64,000 nucleotides of DNA from Kitasatospora sp. NBC_00240 (GTDB lineage Bacteria > Actinomycetota > Actinomycetes > Streptomycetales > Streptomycetaceae). A program made the translations under genes and the position numbers. Each line of letters starts with the position of its first letter. Position 1 is the stretch's first letter. The notes beneath the pieces were generated by a model that made no database searches, was not told the origin of the DNA, and saw only the letters and a program-made list of their open reading frames with translations. This document shows, piece after piece, positions 16,229-25,316 of this stretch. The stretch is taken from contig NZ_JAPEMU010000001.1 in NCBI RefSeq assembly GCF_026342405.1, forward strand, positions 7,874,001 through 7,938,000, in the 5' to 3' direction.

Positions 16229-16975
16229 TCAGCCCAGGAACCCGCGCAGCAGGGCCGCGGTGGCCTCCAGGTGCTCCTCGGTGGAGCGCCGGGCGCCCTC
16301 GGCGTCCCCGGCCAGGATGGTGTCGACCATCGTGCGGTGCTGCTCGGAGGCGTGGTCGATGTTGCGCTCCAGCATCGGTATGGCGTTGAGCAGGTCGTTC
16401 AGGCGCATCCGGCTCTCGGCGATGCCGGCCGCCAGTGAGTGCGAGCCGGTCAGCTCGGCGATCGCGAGGTGGAAGCGGGAGTCCAGTTGGCGGTACTCCT
16501 CGGGTGCGGCGTTCTCCAGGTCGCCGAGGCGTTCTTGCAGGTAGGCGCGTTGTTCCTCGGTGAGCGGCCGTCTCGCGGCCTGCTCGGCGGCGCCGGTTTC
16601 CAGCACCATCCGGTAGGTGAGCGCGTCCTCCAGCTCGGCGCCCATGTCCTGGACGGCCCGGCGCAGGTCGCCGAGGTCGGGCGGCGGCAGCCGGTAGGTG
16701 ACGAAGGTGCCGCCGTAGCGGCCGCGCCGTGACTCGACGCAGCCGGCCAACTGCAGGGAGCGGATCGCCTCGCGCAGGGTCTCCCGGCTGACGTTCAGCC
16801 GGGCGGCGAGTTCACGCTCCGGCGGCAGTCGGTCACCGTACGCGAGGACGCCCAGCTTGATCGCCTCCAGGAGCCGCTCGACCGTCTCCTCGAAGGTGTT
16901 GCCGGTCCGGACGGGGCGGAAGATCGCGCCGCCCCGCCAGTCCATCCGCGCGTCGCGCGCGCCCGCCAGGTCCAC
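16229..16975 (-). CDS. FadR-subfamily GntR regulator
   Basis: A 248-residue regulator. Residues 35-100 hold the winged helix (GDRLPPERELAARLNVSRETLREAIRSLQLAG, then the wing RRGRYGGTFV). The rest is an all-helical FCD ligand-binding domain with metal-ligand-like residues in RMVLETGAAEQAARR and DSRFHLAIAELTGS. It is read divergently from the permease/ligase operon, with a dyad between them, so it most likely represses that operon until an amine or a glutamylated intermediate is present. In S. coelicolor the GntR-type sporulation gene whiH lies beside hrdB, which gives an alternative by position. The ligand domain and divergent arrangement favour a local catabolic regulator. Confidence 0.87.
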   Translation of the reverse strand: MDLAGARDARMDWRGGAIFRPVRTGNTFEETVERLLEAIKLGVLAYGDRLPPERELAARLNVSRETLREAIRSLQLAGCVESRRGRYGGTFVTYRLPPPDLGDLRRAVQDMGAELEDALTYRMVLETGAAEQAARRPLTEEQRAYLQERLGDLENAAPEEYRQLDSRFHLAIAELTGSHSLAAGIAESRMRLNDLLNAIPMLERNIDHASEQHRTMVDTILAGDAEGARRSTEEHLEATAALLRGFLG

Positions 16976-17064
16976 TCCGGAATCCTACCGAGGGAGGGAC
17001 GGCGAACACGGTCGGCAGGTCCCCTTGACGGGGTGGAGCCACAGGGTGAAGCATGCGCACTACG

Positions 17065-17090
17065 CCAATGGTCCGGTTTCGGTCCATTGG
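17065..17090. promoter_or_regulatory. Candidate FadR-type operator
   Basis: CCAATGG (17065-17071) and CCATTGG (17084-17090) form a perfect 7-bp dyad with a 12-base centre, and GGTCC is repeated inside. It lies 62 bases upstream of the permease start, in the divergent promoter gap. A TTGACG at 17025-17030 could be a -35 for the permease operon. GntR/FadR operators are usually tighter palindromes around TGGT...ACCA, so identity is unproven. Confidence 0.45.
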
Positions 17091-17151
17091 CCACCACAGT
17101 GCTGTGGCGCACGTTTCGGATCCCCCACCGAACCCCCAAGAAGGGGTGCGC

Positions 17152-18747
17152 ATGTCTCCCGAACCCTCCCCCCTCGACCACCCTGGCATGCCGGTGTTTC
17201 CGGCGGACGCTCCGGAGATCACCGCCGCCTCCCCGGCCGCCGTGCTCTCCCCGGACGAGCAGCGACTGCGCGAACTGGGCTACACCCAGGAGCTGGCCCG
17301 CTCCATGTCGGGCTTCTCCAACTTCGCGGTCTCCTTCTCGATCGTCTCGATCCTCTCCGGCTGCCTCACCCTCTACGGTTTCGGCCTGAACACCGGCGGC
17401 CCCGCGATGATCACCTGGGGTTGGCCGGTGGTCGGCCTGATGACCCTCTGCGTCGCCCTCGCGATGGCCGAGATCTGCTCCTCGTACCCCACCGCCGGGG
17501 GCCTCTACTACTGGGCGGCCAAACTCGCCCCCTCGCGCGGACCGGCCTGGGCCTGGTTCACCGGCTGGTTCAACTTCCTCGGCCAGGTCGCGGTGACCGC
17601 CGGCGTCGACTACGGCGCGGCCACCTTCGCCAACGCCCTGCTGGAGATGCAGTTCGGCTTCGCGGCCACCCCGGAGCACACCGTCGCGATCTTCGCGGTG
17701 ATCCTGCTCGTCCACGGCCTGCTCAACACCCGCGGCGTCCGGCTGGTCGCGCTGTTCAACAACGTCAGCGTCTGGTGGCACCTGGCCGGCGTCACGATCA
17801 TCGTCGGCGCCCTCCTCCTGGTGCCCTCCCACCACGCCTCCGCGTCCTTCGTCCTCACCAAGTTCGTCAACAACACCGGCTTCCACAGCTCCTTCTACGT
17901 CGCGATGCTCGGCTTGCTGCTCGCCCAGTACACCCTCACCGGCTACGACGCCTCCGCCCACATGACCGAGGAGACCCAGGACGCCGCCCGCTCCGGCCCG
18001 CGCGGCATCGTCAACTCCGTCCTCGTCTCGCTGGTCGCCGGCTGGATCCTGCTGCTCGGCCTCACCTTCGCCATCCAGGACTACGACGGCGCGCTCACCA
18101 GCTCCACCGGCGTGCCGCCCGCCCAGATCTTCATCGACGCGATCGGCGACACCGGCGCCAAACTGCTGCTGCTCATCGTGATCGGCGCCCAGTTCTTCTG
18201 CGGGATGGCCTCCGTCACCGCCAACTCCCGTATGATCTACGCCTTCTCGCGGGACGGCGCACTACCCGGATCCCGGCTCTGGCACCGGATCAACCCCCGC
18301 ACCCAGACCCCCACCAGCGCGGTCTGGCTCGCCGCCGGCGGAGCCTTCCTGCTCGGCCTGCCGGCCCTGTGGAACAGCACCGCCTACGCGGCCGTCACCT
18401 CCGTCTCGGTGATCGGCCTCTACATCGCCTACGTCATCCCGGTGTTCCTGCGGCTGCGGCAGGGCGACGCGTTCGCCCGCGGCCCCTGGCACCTCGGCCG
18501 GTGGTCCCGGCCGATCGGCCTGGTCGCCGTCGGCTGGACGGCGGTGATCGCCGTGCTGTTCATGCTGCCCACCCTCAGCCCGGTCACCGCGGTCCGTTTC
18601 AACTACACGCCCGTCGCGGTGGCGGTCGTCCTCGGCTTCGCCGGCATCTGGTGGCTGGCCTCGGCCCGGCACTGGTTCACCGGCCCGAAGGTGCACGGCA
18701 CACCCGAGGAACTCGCCGCCGCCGAAGCCGAACTGGAGATCCGATGA
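17152..18747 (+). CDS. APC-family amino acid/amine permease
   Basis: A 531-residue permease with 12 hydrophobic helices. The polar N-terminus is followed by FSNFAVSFSIVSILSGC (helix 1), EICSSYPTAGGLYYWAAKLAP (helix 2-3 with the family consensus) and GYDASAHMTEETQDA, the conserved loop after helix 6. It probably imports the amine or amino acid degraded by the enzymes that follow. ATG 17152 has AAGAAGGGG upstream. Its stop overlaps the next start (ATGA), so translation is coupled. Confidence 0.92.
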   Translation: MSPEPSPLDHPGMPVFPADAPEITAASPAAVLSPDEQRLRELGYTQELARSMSGFSNFAVSFSIVSILSGCLTLYGFGLNTGGPAMITWGWPVVGLMTLCVALAMAEICSSYPTAGGLYYWAAKLAPSRGPAWAWFTGWFNFLGQVAVTAGVDYGAATFANALLEMQFGFAATPEHTVAIFAVILLVHGLLNTRGVRLVALFNNVSVWWHLAGVTIIVGALLLVPSHHASASFVLTKFVNNTGFHSSFYVAMLGLLLAQYTLTGYDASAHMTEETQDAARSGPRGIVNSVLVSLVAGWILLLGLTFAIQDYDGALTSSTGVPPAQIFIDAIGDTGAKLLLLIVIGAQFFCGMASVTANSRMIYAFSRDGALPGSRLWHRINPRTQTPTSAVWLAAGGAFLLGLPALWNSTAYAAVTSVSVIGLYIAYVIPVFLRLRQGDAFARGPWHLGRWSRPIGLVAVGWTAVIAVLFMLPTLSPVTAVRFNYTPVAVAVVLGFAGIWWLASARHWFTGPKVHGTPEELAAAEAELEIR

Positions 18748-20099
18748 GTCCCCGCCTGACCCTGGAGCAGCTGCGCGCCGGCGTCGCCCGGGGGGCGATC
18801 GACACCGTCGTCCTCGCCATGACCGACATGCAGGGCCGTCTGCAGGGAAAACGGATCGCCGCCGAGTTCTTCCTCTCCGACGTCGTCACCGACTCCGCCG
18901 AGGGCTGCGGCTACCTGCTCGCCGTCGACATCGACATGAACACCGTGGACGGCTACGAGATCTCCTCCTGGGAGAGCGGCTACGGCGACCTCGTCCTCAC
19001 CCCCGACCTCGCCACCCTGCGCACCGTCCCCTGGCACCCCGCCACCGTGATGGTCCAGTGCGACGTCACCCACCACGACGGGCGGCCGGTCACCGTCTCG
19101 CCCCGGCAGATCCTGCGCCGGCAGCTGGAGCGCCTCGCCGGGTACGGCTGGCACGCGTACGTCGGCACCGAGCTGGAGTTCATCGTCTTCAAGGACACCT
19201 ACGAGCAGGCCTGGGAGAAGGACTACCACCGGCTCACCCCGGTCAACCAGTACAACGTCGACTACTCCATCCTCGGCACCTCCCGGGTGGAACCGCTGCT
19301 GCGCCGGCTGCGCAACGAGATGGCCGGCGCCGGGCTCACCGTCGAGTCGGCCAAGGGCGAGTGCAACCTCGGCCAGCACGAGATCGCCTTCAAGTACGGC
19401 GAGGCGCTGCGCACCTGCGACGACCACGCGGTCTACAAGACCGGCGCCAAGGAGATCGCCGCCCAGGAGGGCGTCAGCCTCACCTTCATGGCCAAGTACG
19501 ACCAGCGCGAAGGCAACTCCTGCCACATCCACCTCAGCCTGCGGGACGACCAGGGCCGGCCCGTGATGCCCGGCGAGGGGGCGAACGGCTTCTCCCCGGT
19601 GATGGAGCACTTCCTGGCCGGGCAGCTCGCCTGTCTGGCGGACTTCGCCCTGCTGCTCGCCCCCACCGTCAACTCCTACAAGCGGTACGTGCCGGGCAGT
19701 TTCGCGCCGACCGCGATCGCCTGGGGGCGCGACAACCGCACCTGCGCGCTGCGGGTGGTCGGCCACGGCGCCTCGCTGCGCTTCGAGAACCGGGTGCCCG
19801 GCGGGGACGTCAACCCGTACCTCGCGGTGGCCGCGCTGATCGCCGCCGGACTGCACGGGATCGAGCAGCAGCTGCCGCTGGAGCCCGAGTTCAGCGGCAA
19901 CGCGTACAGCTCCGACGCGCCCAGGGTGCCCGCCACCCTGCGCGACGCCGTCGAGGCCTTCGAGCACAGCGAGGCGGCCGCGCTGGCCTTCGGCAAGGAC
20001 GTGGTACGGCACTACAGCCACGCCGGCCGGGTCGAACTCGCCGCCTACGACGCGGCGGTGACCGACTGGGAGCGCCGGCGCGGATTCGAGCGACTGTGA
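18744..20099 (+). CDS. Glutamine synthetase-like gamma-glutamyl-amine ligase
   Basis: A 451-residue member of the type I glutamine synthetase fold. Metal and substrate-site motifs are visible: GTELEFIVF (near 144), AKGECNLGQHEIAFKYG (near 200), NSCHIHLS (near 257) and NSYKRYVPGSFAP (near 312). The adenylylation loop of true GlnA is missing, as in GlnA3/GlnA4 and PuuA proteins that glutamylate polyamines or ethanolamine. Followed by an amidotransferase-type hydrolase, an aldehyde dehydrogenase and an SDR, it most likely attaches glutamate to an amine to protect it during oxidation. The order ligase, hydrolase, ALDH, SDR matches the M. tuberculosis glnA4 neighbourhood as I recall it. Confidence 0.88.
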   Translation: MSPRLTLEQLRAGVARGAIDTVVLAMTDMQGRLQGKRIAAEFFLSDVVTDSAEGCGYLLAVDIDMNTVDGYEISSWESGYGDLVLTPDLATLRTVPWHPATVMVQCDVTHHDGRPVTVSPRQILRRQLERLAGYGWHAYVGTELEFIVFKDTYEQAWEKDYHRLTPVNQYNVDYSILGTSRVEPLLRRLRNEMAGAGLTVESAKGECNLGQHEIAFKYGEALRTCDDHAVYKTGAKEIAAQEGVSLTFMAKYDQREGNSCHIHLSLRDDQGRPVMPGEGANGFSPVMEHFLAGQLACLADFALLLAPTVNSYKRYVPGSFAPTAIAWGRDNRTCALRVVGHGASLRFENRVPGGDVNPYLAVAALIAAGLHGIEQQLPLEPEFSGNAYSSDAPRVPATLRDAVEAFEHSEAAALAFGKDVVRHYSHAGRVELAAYDAAVTDWERRRGFERL

Positions 20100-20806
20100 C
20101 GGGCGGGCCGCTGGTGGGGATCACCAGCTACCTCGACCGGGCGGCCTGGGGCGTCTGGGAGCAGAGCGCGGCCCTGCTGCCGCAGAGCTACGTCGAGGCC
20201 GTCGCCCGGGCCGGCGCCACGCCCGTCCTGCTGCCGCCGCAGAGCGGCGCCACCGGCCGGCTGCTGGACCGGCTGGACGCTCTGCTGCTCTCCGGGGGGC
20301 CGGACATCGACCCCGCCCGCTACGGCCAGGCGCCGCACGCCCGCACGGGCGATCCCCACCCGCTGCGCGACAGCTGGGAGTTCGACCTGCTGGCGGGCGC
20401 CCTGGAGCGGGACCTCCCGGTGCTCGGCATCTGCCGGGGCATGCAACTGCTGAACGTCGCCCTCGGCGGCAGCCTGGTCCAGCACCTGCCCGACCGGGTC
20501 GGGGACCAGGACCACCAGCTCGCCCCCGCCACCTTCAGCAGCCAGGCGGTGATGATCCGCCCCGCCACCCGGCTCGCCGGCATCCTCGGCCGCACCGCCA
20601 AGGTGGCCTGCTACCACCACCAGGCCGTCGACGGCCTGGGCAAGGGACTGCTGCCCTCGGCCTGGAGCGCCGACGAGACCGTCGAGGCCGTCGAACTGCC
20701 CGACCACCGCTTCGCCCTCGGCGTCCAGTGGCACCCCGAGACCGACCCCTCCGACCCGCGCCTCTTCGAGGCGTTCGTCACCGCTGCCACGGCCACCACC
20801 CCCTAG
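20096..20806 (+). CDS. Gamma-glutamyl amide hydrolase (class I GATase, PuuD-like)
   Basis: A 236-residue class I glutamine amidotransferase-fold hydrolase. GICRGMQLLNVALGG holds the nucleophilic Cys (near residue 112), and GVQWHPE near 213 supplies His and Glu of the triad. LLSGGPDIDPARYG is typical of the gamma-glutamyl-GABA hydrolase branch. It should remove the glutamyl group after oxidation of the amine. GTG 20096 overlaps the previous stop (GTGA), so it is translationally coupled. Confidence 0.9.
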   Translation: MTGGPLVGITSYLDRAAWGVWEQSAALLPQSYVEAVARAGATPVLLPPQSGATGRLLDRLDALLLSGGPDIDPARYGQAPHARTGDPHPLRDSWEFDLLAGALERDLPVLGICRGMQLLNVALGGSLVQHLPDRVGDQDHQLAPATFSSQAVMIRPATRLAGILGRTAKVACYHHQAVDGLGKGLLPSAWSADETVEAVELPDHRFALGVQWHPETDPSDPRLFEAFVTAATATTP

Positions 20807-20817
20807 GAGACAGCACC

Positions 20818-22194
20818 GTGAGTTCGGACCAGGACCTCTTCGAGGTGGTCAACCCCGCCACCGAGGAGGTGATCCAGACGGTGGCCATGGCGGGCCTCGC
20901 CGAGACCGACGCCGCCGTCGCCCGGGCGAAGGCCGCCTTCGCGAGCTGGCGCAAGGTCGCGCCGGCCGACCGCGCCCGGCTGCTGCGGGCCTTCGCCGCC
21001 GCCGTCGACGCCGACCGCGAGCACCTCGCCGCGCTGGAGGTCGCCGGCGCCGGCCACACGATCGGCAACGCCCGCTGGGAGGCCGGCAACGCCCGCGACG
21101 TCATCGAGTACTACGCCGCCGCGCCGGAGCGCCTGTTCGGGCGCCAGATCCCGGTGGCCGGCGGCCTGGACGTCACCTTCCAGGAACCGCTCGGTGTGGT
21201 CGGCATCATCGTGCCCTGGAACTTCCCGATGCCGATCGCCGCCTGGGGCCTGGCGCCGGCCCTCGCGGCCGGCAACACGGTGGTCCTCAAGCCCGCCGAA
21301 CTCACCCCGCTGACCGCCCTGCGGCTGGCCGAACTGGCCCTGCGGGCAGGCATTCCCGAGGGGGTCCTGCAGGTGCTGCCGGGCCGCGGCCCGGTGGTCG
21401 GCCACCGCTTCGTCACCCACCCGGACGTCGCCAAGGTGGTCTTCACCGGCTCCACCCGGGTCGGCAAGGCGATCGCGGCCGGCTGCGCGGAGCAGGTCAA
21501 GCCGGTCACCCTCGAACTCGGCGGCAAGAGCGCCAACATCGTCTTCGCCGACGCCGACCTCGCCAGGGCCGCCGCCACCGCGCCGTACGCCGTCTTCGAC
21601 AACGCCGGCCAGGACTGCTGCGCGCGCTCCCGGATCCTGGTGGAGGCGGGGGTGTTCGAGGAGTTCATGGCCCTGCTGGAGCCGGCCGTCCGGGGCGTGC
21701 GGGTGGGCGACCCGAGCGACGAGAAGACCGAGATGGGGCCGCTGATCTCGGCCGCCCACCGGGCCCGGGTGGCTTCCTACGTCACCGCGGACACCCCGGT
21801 CGCCTTCACCGGCAGCGCCCCGGACGGGCCCGGCTTCTGGTTCCCGCCCACCGTGCTCTCGCCGGTCCGGCGGGACTCCCCGGCCTTCACCGAGGAGATC
21901 TTCGGCCCGGTGGTCGCCGTCGTCCCGTTCCGCGACGAGGCGGACGCCGTACGGATCGCCAACAGCACCGACTACGGTCTGTCCGGCTCGATCTGGACCC
22001 GGGACGTGGGCCGGGCGCTGCGGGTGGCCCGCGGGGTGGAGGCGGGCAACCTGTCCGTCAACTCGCACTCCTCGGTGCGGTACTCGACCCCCTTCGGCGG
22101 GTTCAAGCAGTCCGGCCTCGGCCGGGAGCTGGGCCCCGACGCCCTCCACGCCTTCACCGAAACCAAGAACGTCTTCATCTCCACGGAGGAATAA
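20818..22194 (+). CDS. NAD(P)-dependent aldehyde dehydrogenase
   Basis: A 458-residue ALDH. Motifs: PWNFPM near 136, cofactor loop FTGSTRVGK near 208, general base Glu in LELGGKSANIVF near 233, and catalytic Cys in GQDCCARSR near 267. EIFGPVVAVVPF and NSHSSVRYSTPFGGFKQSG complete the fold. Placed between the glutamyl hydrolase and the SDR, it would oxidise the aldehyde left after deamination of the amine. GTG 20818 is preceded by TAGGAGA at a good distance. No amine oxidase or aminotransferase is present in the operon, so the deaminating step must be encoded elsewhere. Confidence 0.93.
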   Translation: MSSDQDLFEVVNPATEEVIQTVAMAGLAETDAAVARAKAAFASWRKVAPADRARLLRAFAAAVDADREHLAALEVAGAGHTIGNARWEAGNARDVIEYYAAAPERLFGRQIPVAGGLDVTFQEPLGVVGIIVPWNFPMPIAAWGLAPALAAGNTVVLKPAELTPLTALRLAELALRAGIPEGVLQVLPGRGPVVGHRFVTHPDVAKVVFTGSTRVGKAIAAGCAEQVKPVTLELGGKSANIVFADADLARAAATAPYAVFDNAGQDCCARSRILVEAGVFEEFMALLEPAVRGVRVGDPSDEKTEMGPLISAAHRARVASYVTADTPVAFTGSAPDGPGFWFPPTVLSPVRRDSPAFTEEIFGPVVAVVPFRDEADAVRIANSTDYGLSGSIWTRDVGRALRVARGVEAGNLSVNSHSSVRYSTPFGGFKQSGLGRELGPDALHAFTETKNVFISTEE

Positions 22195-22198
22195 CGCC

Positions 22199-22966
22199 AT
22201 GACCGAGCGACTCGACGGCCGGGTGGCCGTCATCACCGGCGCGGGCAGCGGAATCGGCCTCGCGACCGCCCGGCGCTTCGCCGCCGAAGGGGCCAAGGTG
22301 GTCTGCGTGGACATCGACGCGGCGGCCGGCAAGGCCGCCGCCGAGGAGGTCGGCGGCCTGTTCGTGCAGGCCGACGTGACCGACGAGGACGCGGTGCGCG
22401 AGATGTACGAGCGGGCCGTCGCCGAGTACGGCCGGCTGGACATCGCCTTCAACAACGCCGGCATCTCGCCGCCCGACGACGACTCCATCCTCACCACCGG
22501 CCTGGAGGCCTGGAAGCGGGTCCAGGACGTCAACCTGACCAGCGTCTACCTCTGCTGCAAGTACGCGATCCCGCACATGCAGCGGCAGGGCAAGGGCTCG
22601 ATCATCAACACCGCCTCCTTCGTCGCGGTGATGGGCGCGGCCACCTCGCAGATCTCCTACAGCGCCTCCAAGGGCGGGGTGCTGGCGATGTCCCGCGAGC
22701 TGGGGGTGCAGTTCGCCCGGGAGGGGATCCGGGTCAACGCGCTCTGCCCCGGCCCGGTCAACACCCCGCTGCTGCAGGAGCTGTTCGCCAAGGACCCGGA
22801 GCGGGCCGCCCGCCGGCTCGTCCACATCCCGCTCGGCCGGTTCGCCGAGCCCGACGAGATCGCCGCCGCGGTGGCCTTCCTGGCCAGCGACGACTCCTCC
22901 TTCATGACCGCCAACACCTTCCTGGTGGACGGCGGCATCTCCGGGGCGTACGTGACCCCGCAGTAG
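22199..22966 (+). CDS. SDR-family oxidoreductase
   Basis: A 255-residue classical short-chain dehydrogenase. The cofactor motif is TGAGSGIG (12-20), followed by NNAG near 91 and the catalytic Ser/Tyr/Lys region with YSASK near 158. Cys-Val-Asp-Ile at the end of the second strand points to NAD. It is the last gene of the operon, four bases after the ALDH stop. It may oxidise a hydroxylated intermediate. Its annotation as a fatty-acid reductase, common for this family, would not be warranted here. Confidence 0.9.
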   Translation: MTERLDGRVAVITGAGSGIGLATARRFAAEGAKVVCVDIDAAAGKAAAEEVGGLFVQADVTDEDAVREMYERAVAEYGRLDIAFNNAGISPPDDDSILTTGLEAWKRVQDVNLTSVYLCCKYAIPHMQRQGKGSIINTASFVAVMGAATSQISYSASKGGVLAMSRELGVQFAREGIRVNALCPGPVNTPLLQELFAKDPERAARRLVHIPLGRFAEPDEIAAAVAFLASDDSSFMTANTFLVDGGISGAYVTPQ

Positions 22967-22981
22967 CCGCCGCGCCTCGGC

Positions 22982-23016
22982 GCCGGGCCCCGCGGGTGAT
23001 CCTCGTGGGGCCCGGC
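22982..23016. terminator. Bidirectional terminator between convergent SDR genes
   Basis: Arms GCCGGGCCCC and GGGGCCCGGC (10 bp, perfect) with a 15-base centre lie between the two convergent SDR genes. Confidence 0.6.
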
Positions 23017-23035
23017 CGGCGTGCTCCTGTGCAGG

Positions 23036-23797
23036 TCAGGCCGAGGCGCCGCCGTCGATCACCAGATCGGCGCCGACCACGGAGGCGGCGTCCGGCGAGG
23101 CCAGGTACAGCACGGCGGCGGCTACCTCACCGGTGGCGGCGACCCGGCCGAGCGGCGAGTCGCGCCGCATCCGCACCGCCCGCTCGGCGGGACCCTCACC
23201 GGGAAGCAGCGACATCGTGGTGTCCGAGGCGCCGGGGCTGACCGCGTTGATCCGGATGCCGTCCCGGACGTGGTCGAGGGCCGCGCCGCGGGTGAGGGCG
23301 GTGACGGCCGCCTTGGAGGCGATGTACCCGCCCAGGCCCGGACGCCGCTGGTGCGCACCGAGGTTGGACGAGATGTTGACGATCGTCCCGCCGCCGTTGG
23401 CGCGCATGTGGGCGATCTCGGCCTGCATCGACAGCAGCACGCCGGTCACGTTGATGTCGAGCAGCGTCCGCCAGTCAGCCTCGGGCAGGTCGGCGATCGG
23501 CTGCCCGCCGCGGAAGACCCCGGCGTTGTTCACGGCCGTGTCGAGGCCGCCGAACAGTTCGACGGTCTGCCGGACCAGGGCGCGGACCTCGGCCGAGCGG
23601 CTGACGTCGGCGGTGAAGCCCGCCGCCGTGCCGCCCTCCTTCTCGATCAGGGCGACGGTCTCGGCCAGTGGATCGGCGCTCCGGCCGGCGACCGCCACCC
23701 GGGCGCCCTCGGCGGCGAAGGCGAGGGCGATGGCGCGGCCGAGCCCGGAACCGGCGCCGGTGACCAGGACGGTGCGGTCGGCGAATCGGTTGCTCAT
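23036..23797 (-). CDS. SDR-family oxidoreductase
   Basis: A 253-residue classical SDR with TGAGSGLG (near 13), NNAG (near 90), SSNLGAH and a YIASK active site (near 155). VAVAGRS after strand 2 is the pattern of an NADP-preferring enzyme. AAGGAG precedes ATG 23797. It is 65 bases downstream of the MFS gene, on the same strand, and probably shares its TetR-controlled promoter. Together they look like an inducible detoxification or export unit. Confidence 0.9.
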   Translation of the reverse strand: MSNRFADRTVLVTGAGSGLGRAIALAFAAEGARVAVAGRSADPLAETVALIEKEGGTAAGFTADVSRSAEVRALVRQTVELFGGLDTAVNNAGVFRGGQPIADLPEADWRTLLDINVTGVLLSMQAEIAHMRANGGGTIVNISSNLGAHQRRPGLGGYIASKAAVTALTRGAALDHVRDGIRINAVSPGASDTTMSLLPGEGPAERAVRMRRDSPLGRVAATGEVAAAVLYLASPDAASVVGADLVIDGGASA

Positions 23798-23862
23798 GGC
23801 AGTAACTCCTTCTGGTTGATGTGCTGTTGGCGAATCGGCGGCGGGCGGCCCGCGGCGGGCGG

Positions 23863-25287
23863 TCAGGGCCCGGCGGGCGCCCGAGGCCGGGCGGGTGTGC
23901 GGTGGCCGGTGCCCGCTCGGGGCCCCGGGCGGGTCATGGCCGCGGCGGTCAGCGCGGTGGCGGCCAGCGCCGCCGCGGCCAGGGCGAGTGAGGCGCTGTC
24001 GCTGCCGGTGGTGAGCAGGACGGCCAGGACGAGCGTCGGTCCCAGCTCCATCGCGGTGTTGAGCACTCCGCCGGCCAGGCCGCTCCGGTCGCGCGGCACG
24101 CCTTGGGCGGCGAGCACGACGGCCCCGGCGAAGGAGCCGGCGGCGCCGGCCGGCAGGAGGACCAGTCCGGGCAGCAGCGCCACCGGGTAGGGGAGCCCGG
24201 GGTCGAAGCCGGTGGCGGCGAGCAGCAACAGGCCGGTCGCCGCGACGGCGAGGCCGACGACGGTGACCCGCCGCGGCCCGAACCGCCCGATCAGCGGCCC
24301 GGTCGCGCGGCCCGAACCGAGCAGGGCGACGGCGAAGGGCAGGAAGGCGCCGGAGGTCGCGAGCGGTGACCAGCCTCGCTGCTGCTGGAGGTGGAGCGAG
24401 AGGAGGACGAAGGTCGTCGAGGTGCCGGCCGCGGTGAGCCCGATCGCGGTCAGTGCCGGAGCACGGCGCCGGTGGAGCAGGAAGCCCGGCGGCAGCAGCG
24501 GGTCGCGGACGCGTAGTTCCACCAGGAGGAAGGCGCCGAGCAGGGTGGCGGCGCCGACCAGGGCGCCGACGACGGCGGGGGAGGACCAGGGGCGGTCCTC
24601 GGTGAGGACGAGGCCGTAGCCGGCCAGCGTGATGCCGGCCGTGGCGAGGACGGCTCCGGGCAGGTCGAGCGCGGGGCGGTCGACTGCGCGCGGTCCGTGC
24701 CGTCGGTCGTCCCGGGCCGGGTCGGCCGGCAGCAGCCGGGGCCCGAGGGTGAGGGCGGCGGCGGTGACGGCGAGCGGCACGGCGAAGGTCCAGCGCCAGG
24801 AGGCCGCCGCCGAGATCACCCCGGACAGCAGGTTGCCTGCCGTGGCCCCCAGCACGGAGAGCCCGCTCCAGGTGGCCAGCGCCCTCGCGTGGGCGGCGGG
24901 TTCGGCGAAGAGCGTCCGCAGCACGGCCATCGCGGCGGGGGCGAGCAGGGCCGCGCCGGCGCCCTGCGCGAAGCGCGCGGCGAGCAGCGCCGGGTGGTCG
25001 GGGGCGAGCGCCGAGGCCAGCGAGGCGGCGCCGAACAGCAGCAGTCCGGTGCTGAGCACGCGCCGGCCGCCCGAGCGGTCCGCCAGCCGCCCGCCGAACA
25101 GCAGAAGGCCGGCGAAGGAGAGTCCGTACGCGGCGTTGAGCAGGACGAGGTCGGCACGCCCGAGTCCGAATTCGCGGCCGATCTGCGGCAGCGGTACGGC
25201 GATGGCCGTGAGGGTGAAGATCAGGCTGGTCTGGACGGCGCCGAGCAGGGCGAAGCCTTGGGCTCCGCGGCGCGCGGTGGGATTCAT
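23863..25287 (-). CDS. MFS transporter, DHA2-like
   Basis: A 474-residue major facilitator protein with about 14 hydrophobic segments. Motif A appears as GGRLADRSGGRRVL (near residue 65), and motif B-like RFAQGAGAALLAPAAMAVL follows. The C-terminal tail is Arg/Pro-rich. Loop and helix order fit QacA/EmrB-type drug pumps. It is controlled, by inference, by the TetR gene 150 bases upstream, because the same 16-base operator lies at both promoters. Its ATG is 14 bases from that operator. Confidence 0.9.
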   Translation of the reverse strand: MNPTARRGAQGFALLGAVQTSLIFTLTAIAVPLPQIGREFGLGRADLVLLNAAYGLSFAGLLLFGGRLADRSGGRRVLSTGLLLFGAASLASALAPDHPALLAARFAQGAGAALLAPAAMAVLRTLFAEPAAHARALATWSGLSVLGATAGNLLSGVISAAASWRWTFAVPLAVTAAALTLGPRLLPADPARDDRRHGPRAVDRPALDLPGAVLATAGITLAGYGLVLTEDRPWSSPAVVGALVGAATLLGAFLLVELRVRDPLLPPGFLLHRRRAPALTAIGLTAAGTSTTFVLLSLHLQQQRGWSPLATSGAFLPFAVALLGSGRATGPLIGRFGPRRVTVVGLAVAATGLLLLAATGFDPGLPYPVALLPGLVLLPAGAAGSFAGAVVLAAQGVPRDRSGLAGGVLNTAMELGPTLVLAVLLTTGSDSASLALAAAALAATALTAAAMTRPGPRAGTGHRTPARPRAPAGP

Positions 25288-25300
25288 GGGCCCTCAATAG

Positions 25301-25316
25301 TGGATCGAACGGTCCA
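25301..25316. promoter_or_regulatory. TetR operator at MFS promoter
   Basis: TGGATCGAACGGTCCA is a near-perfect palindrome (7-bp arms with one mismatch) 14 bases upstream of the MFS start. The motif TGGA-N-CG-N-ACGGTC-N-A recurs at the tetR promoter (26042-26057). Confidence 0.65.

Noticed and set aside
16229..16975. whiH, by position next to hrdB
   Set aside because: The protein has a catabolic-type FCD domain, faces an amine operon and shares a dyad with it. Synteny alone was not enough to use the name.
16857..18743. A very long N-terminal extension of the glutamine synthetase-like frame (over 1000 codons in total)
   Set aside because: It is the out-of-phase reading of the permease gene. 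The real start at 18744 overlaps the permease stop and begins the conserved fold.
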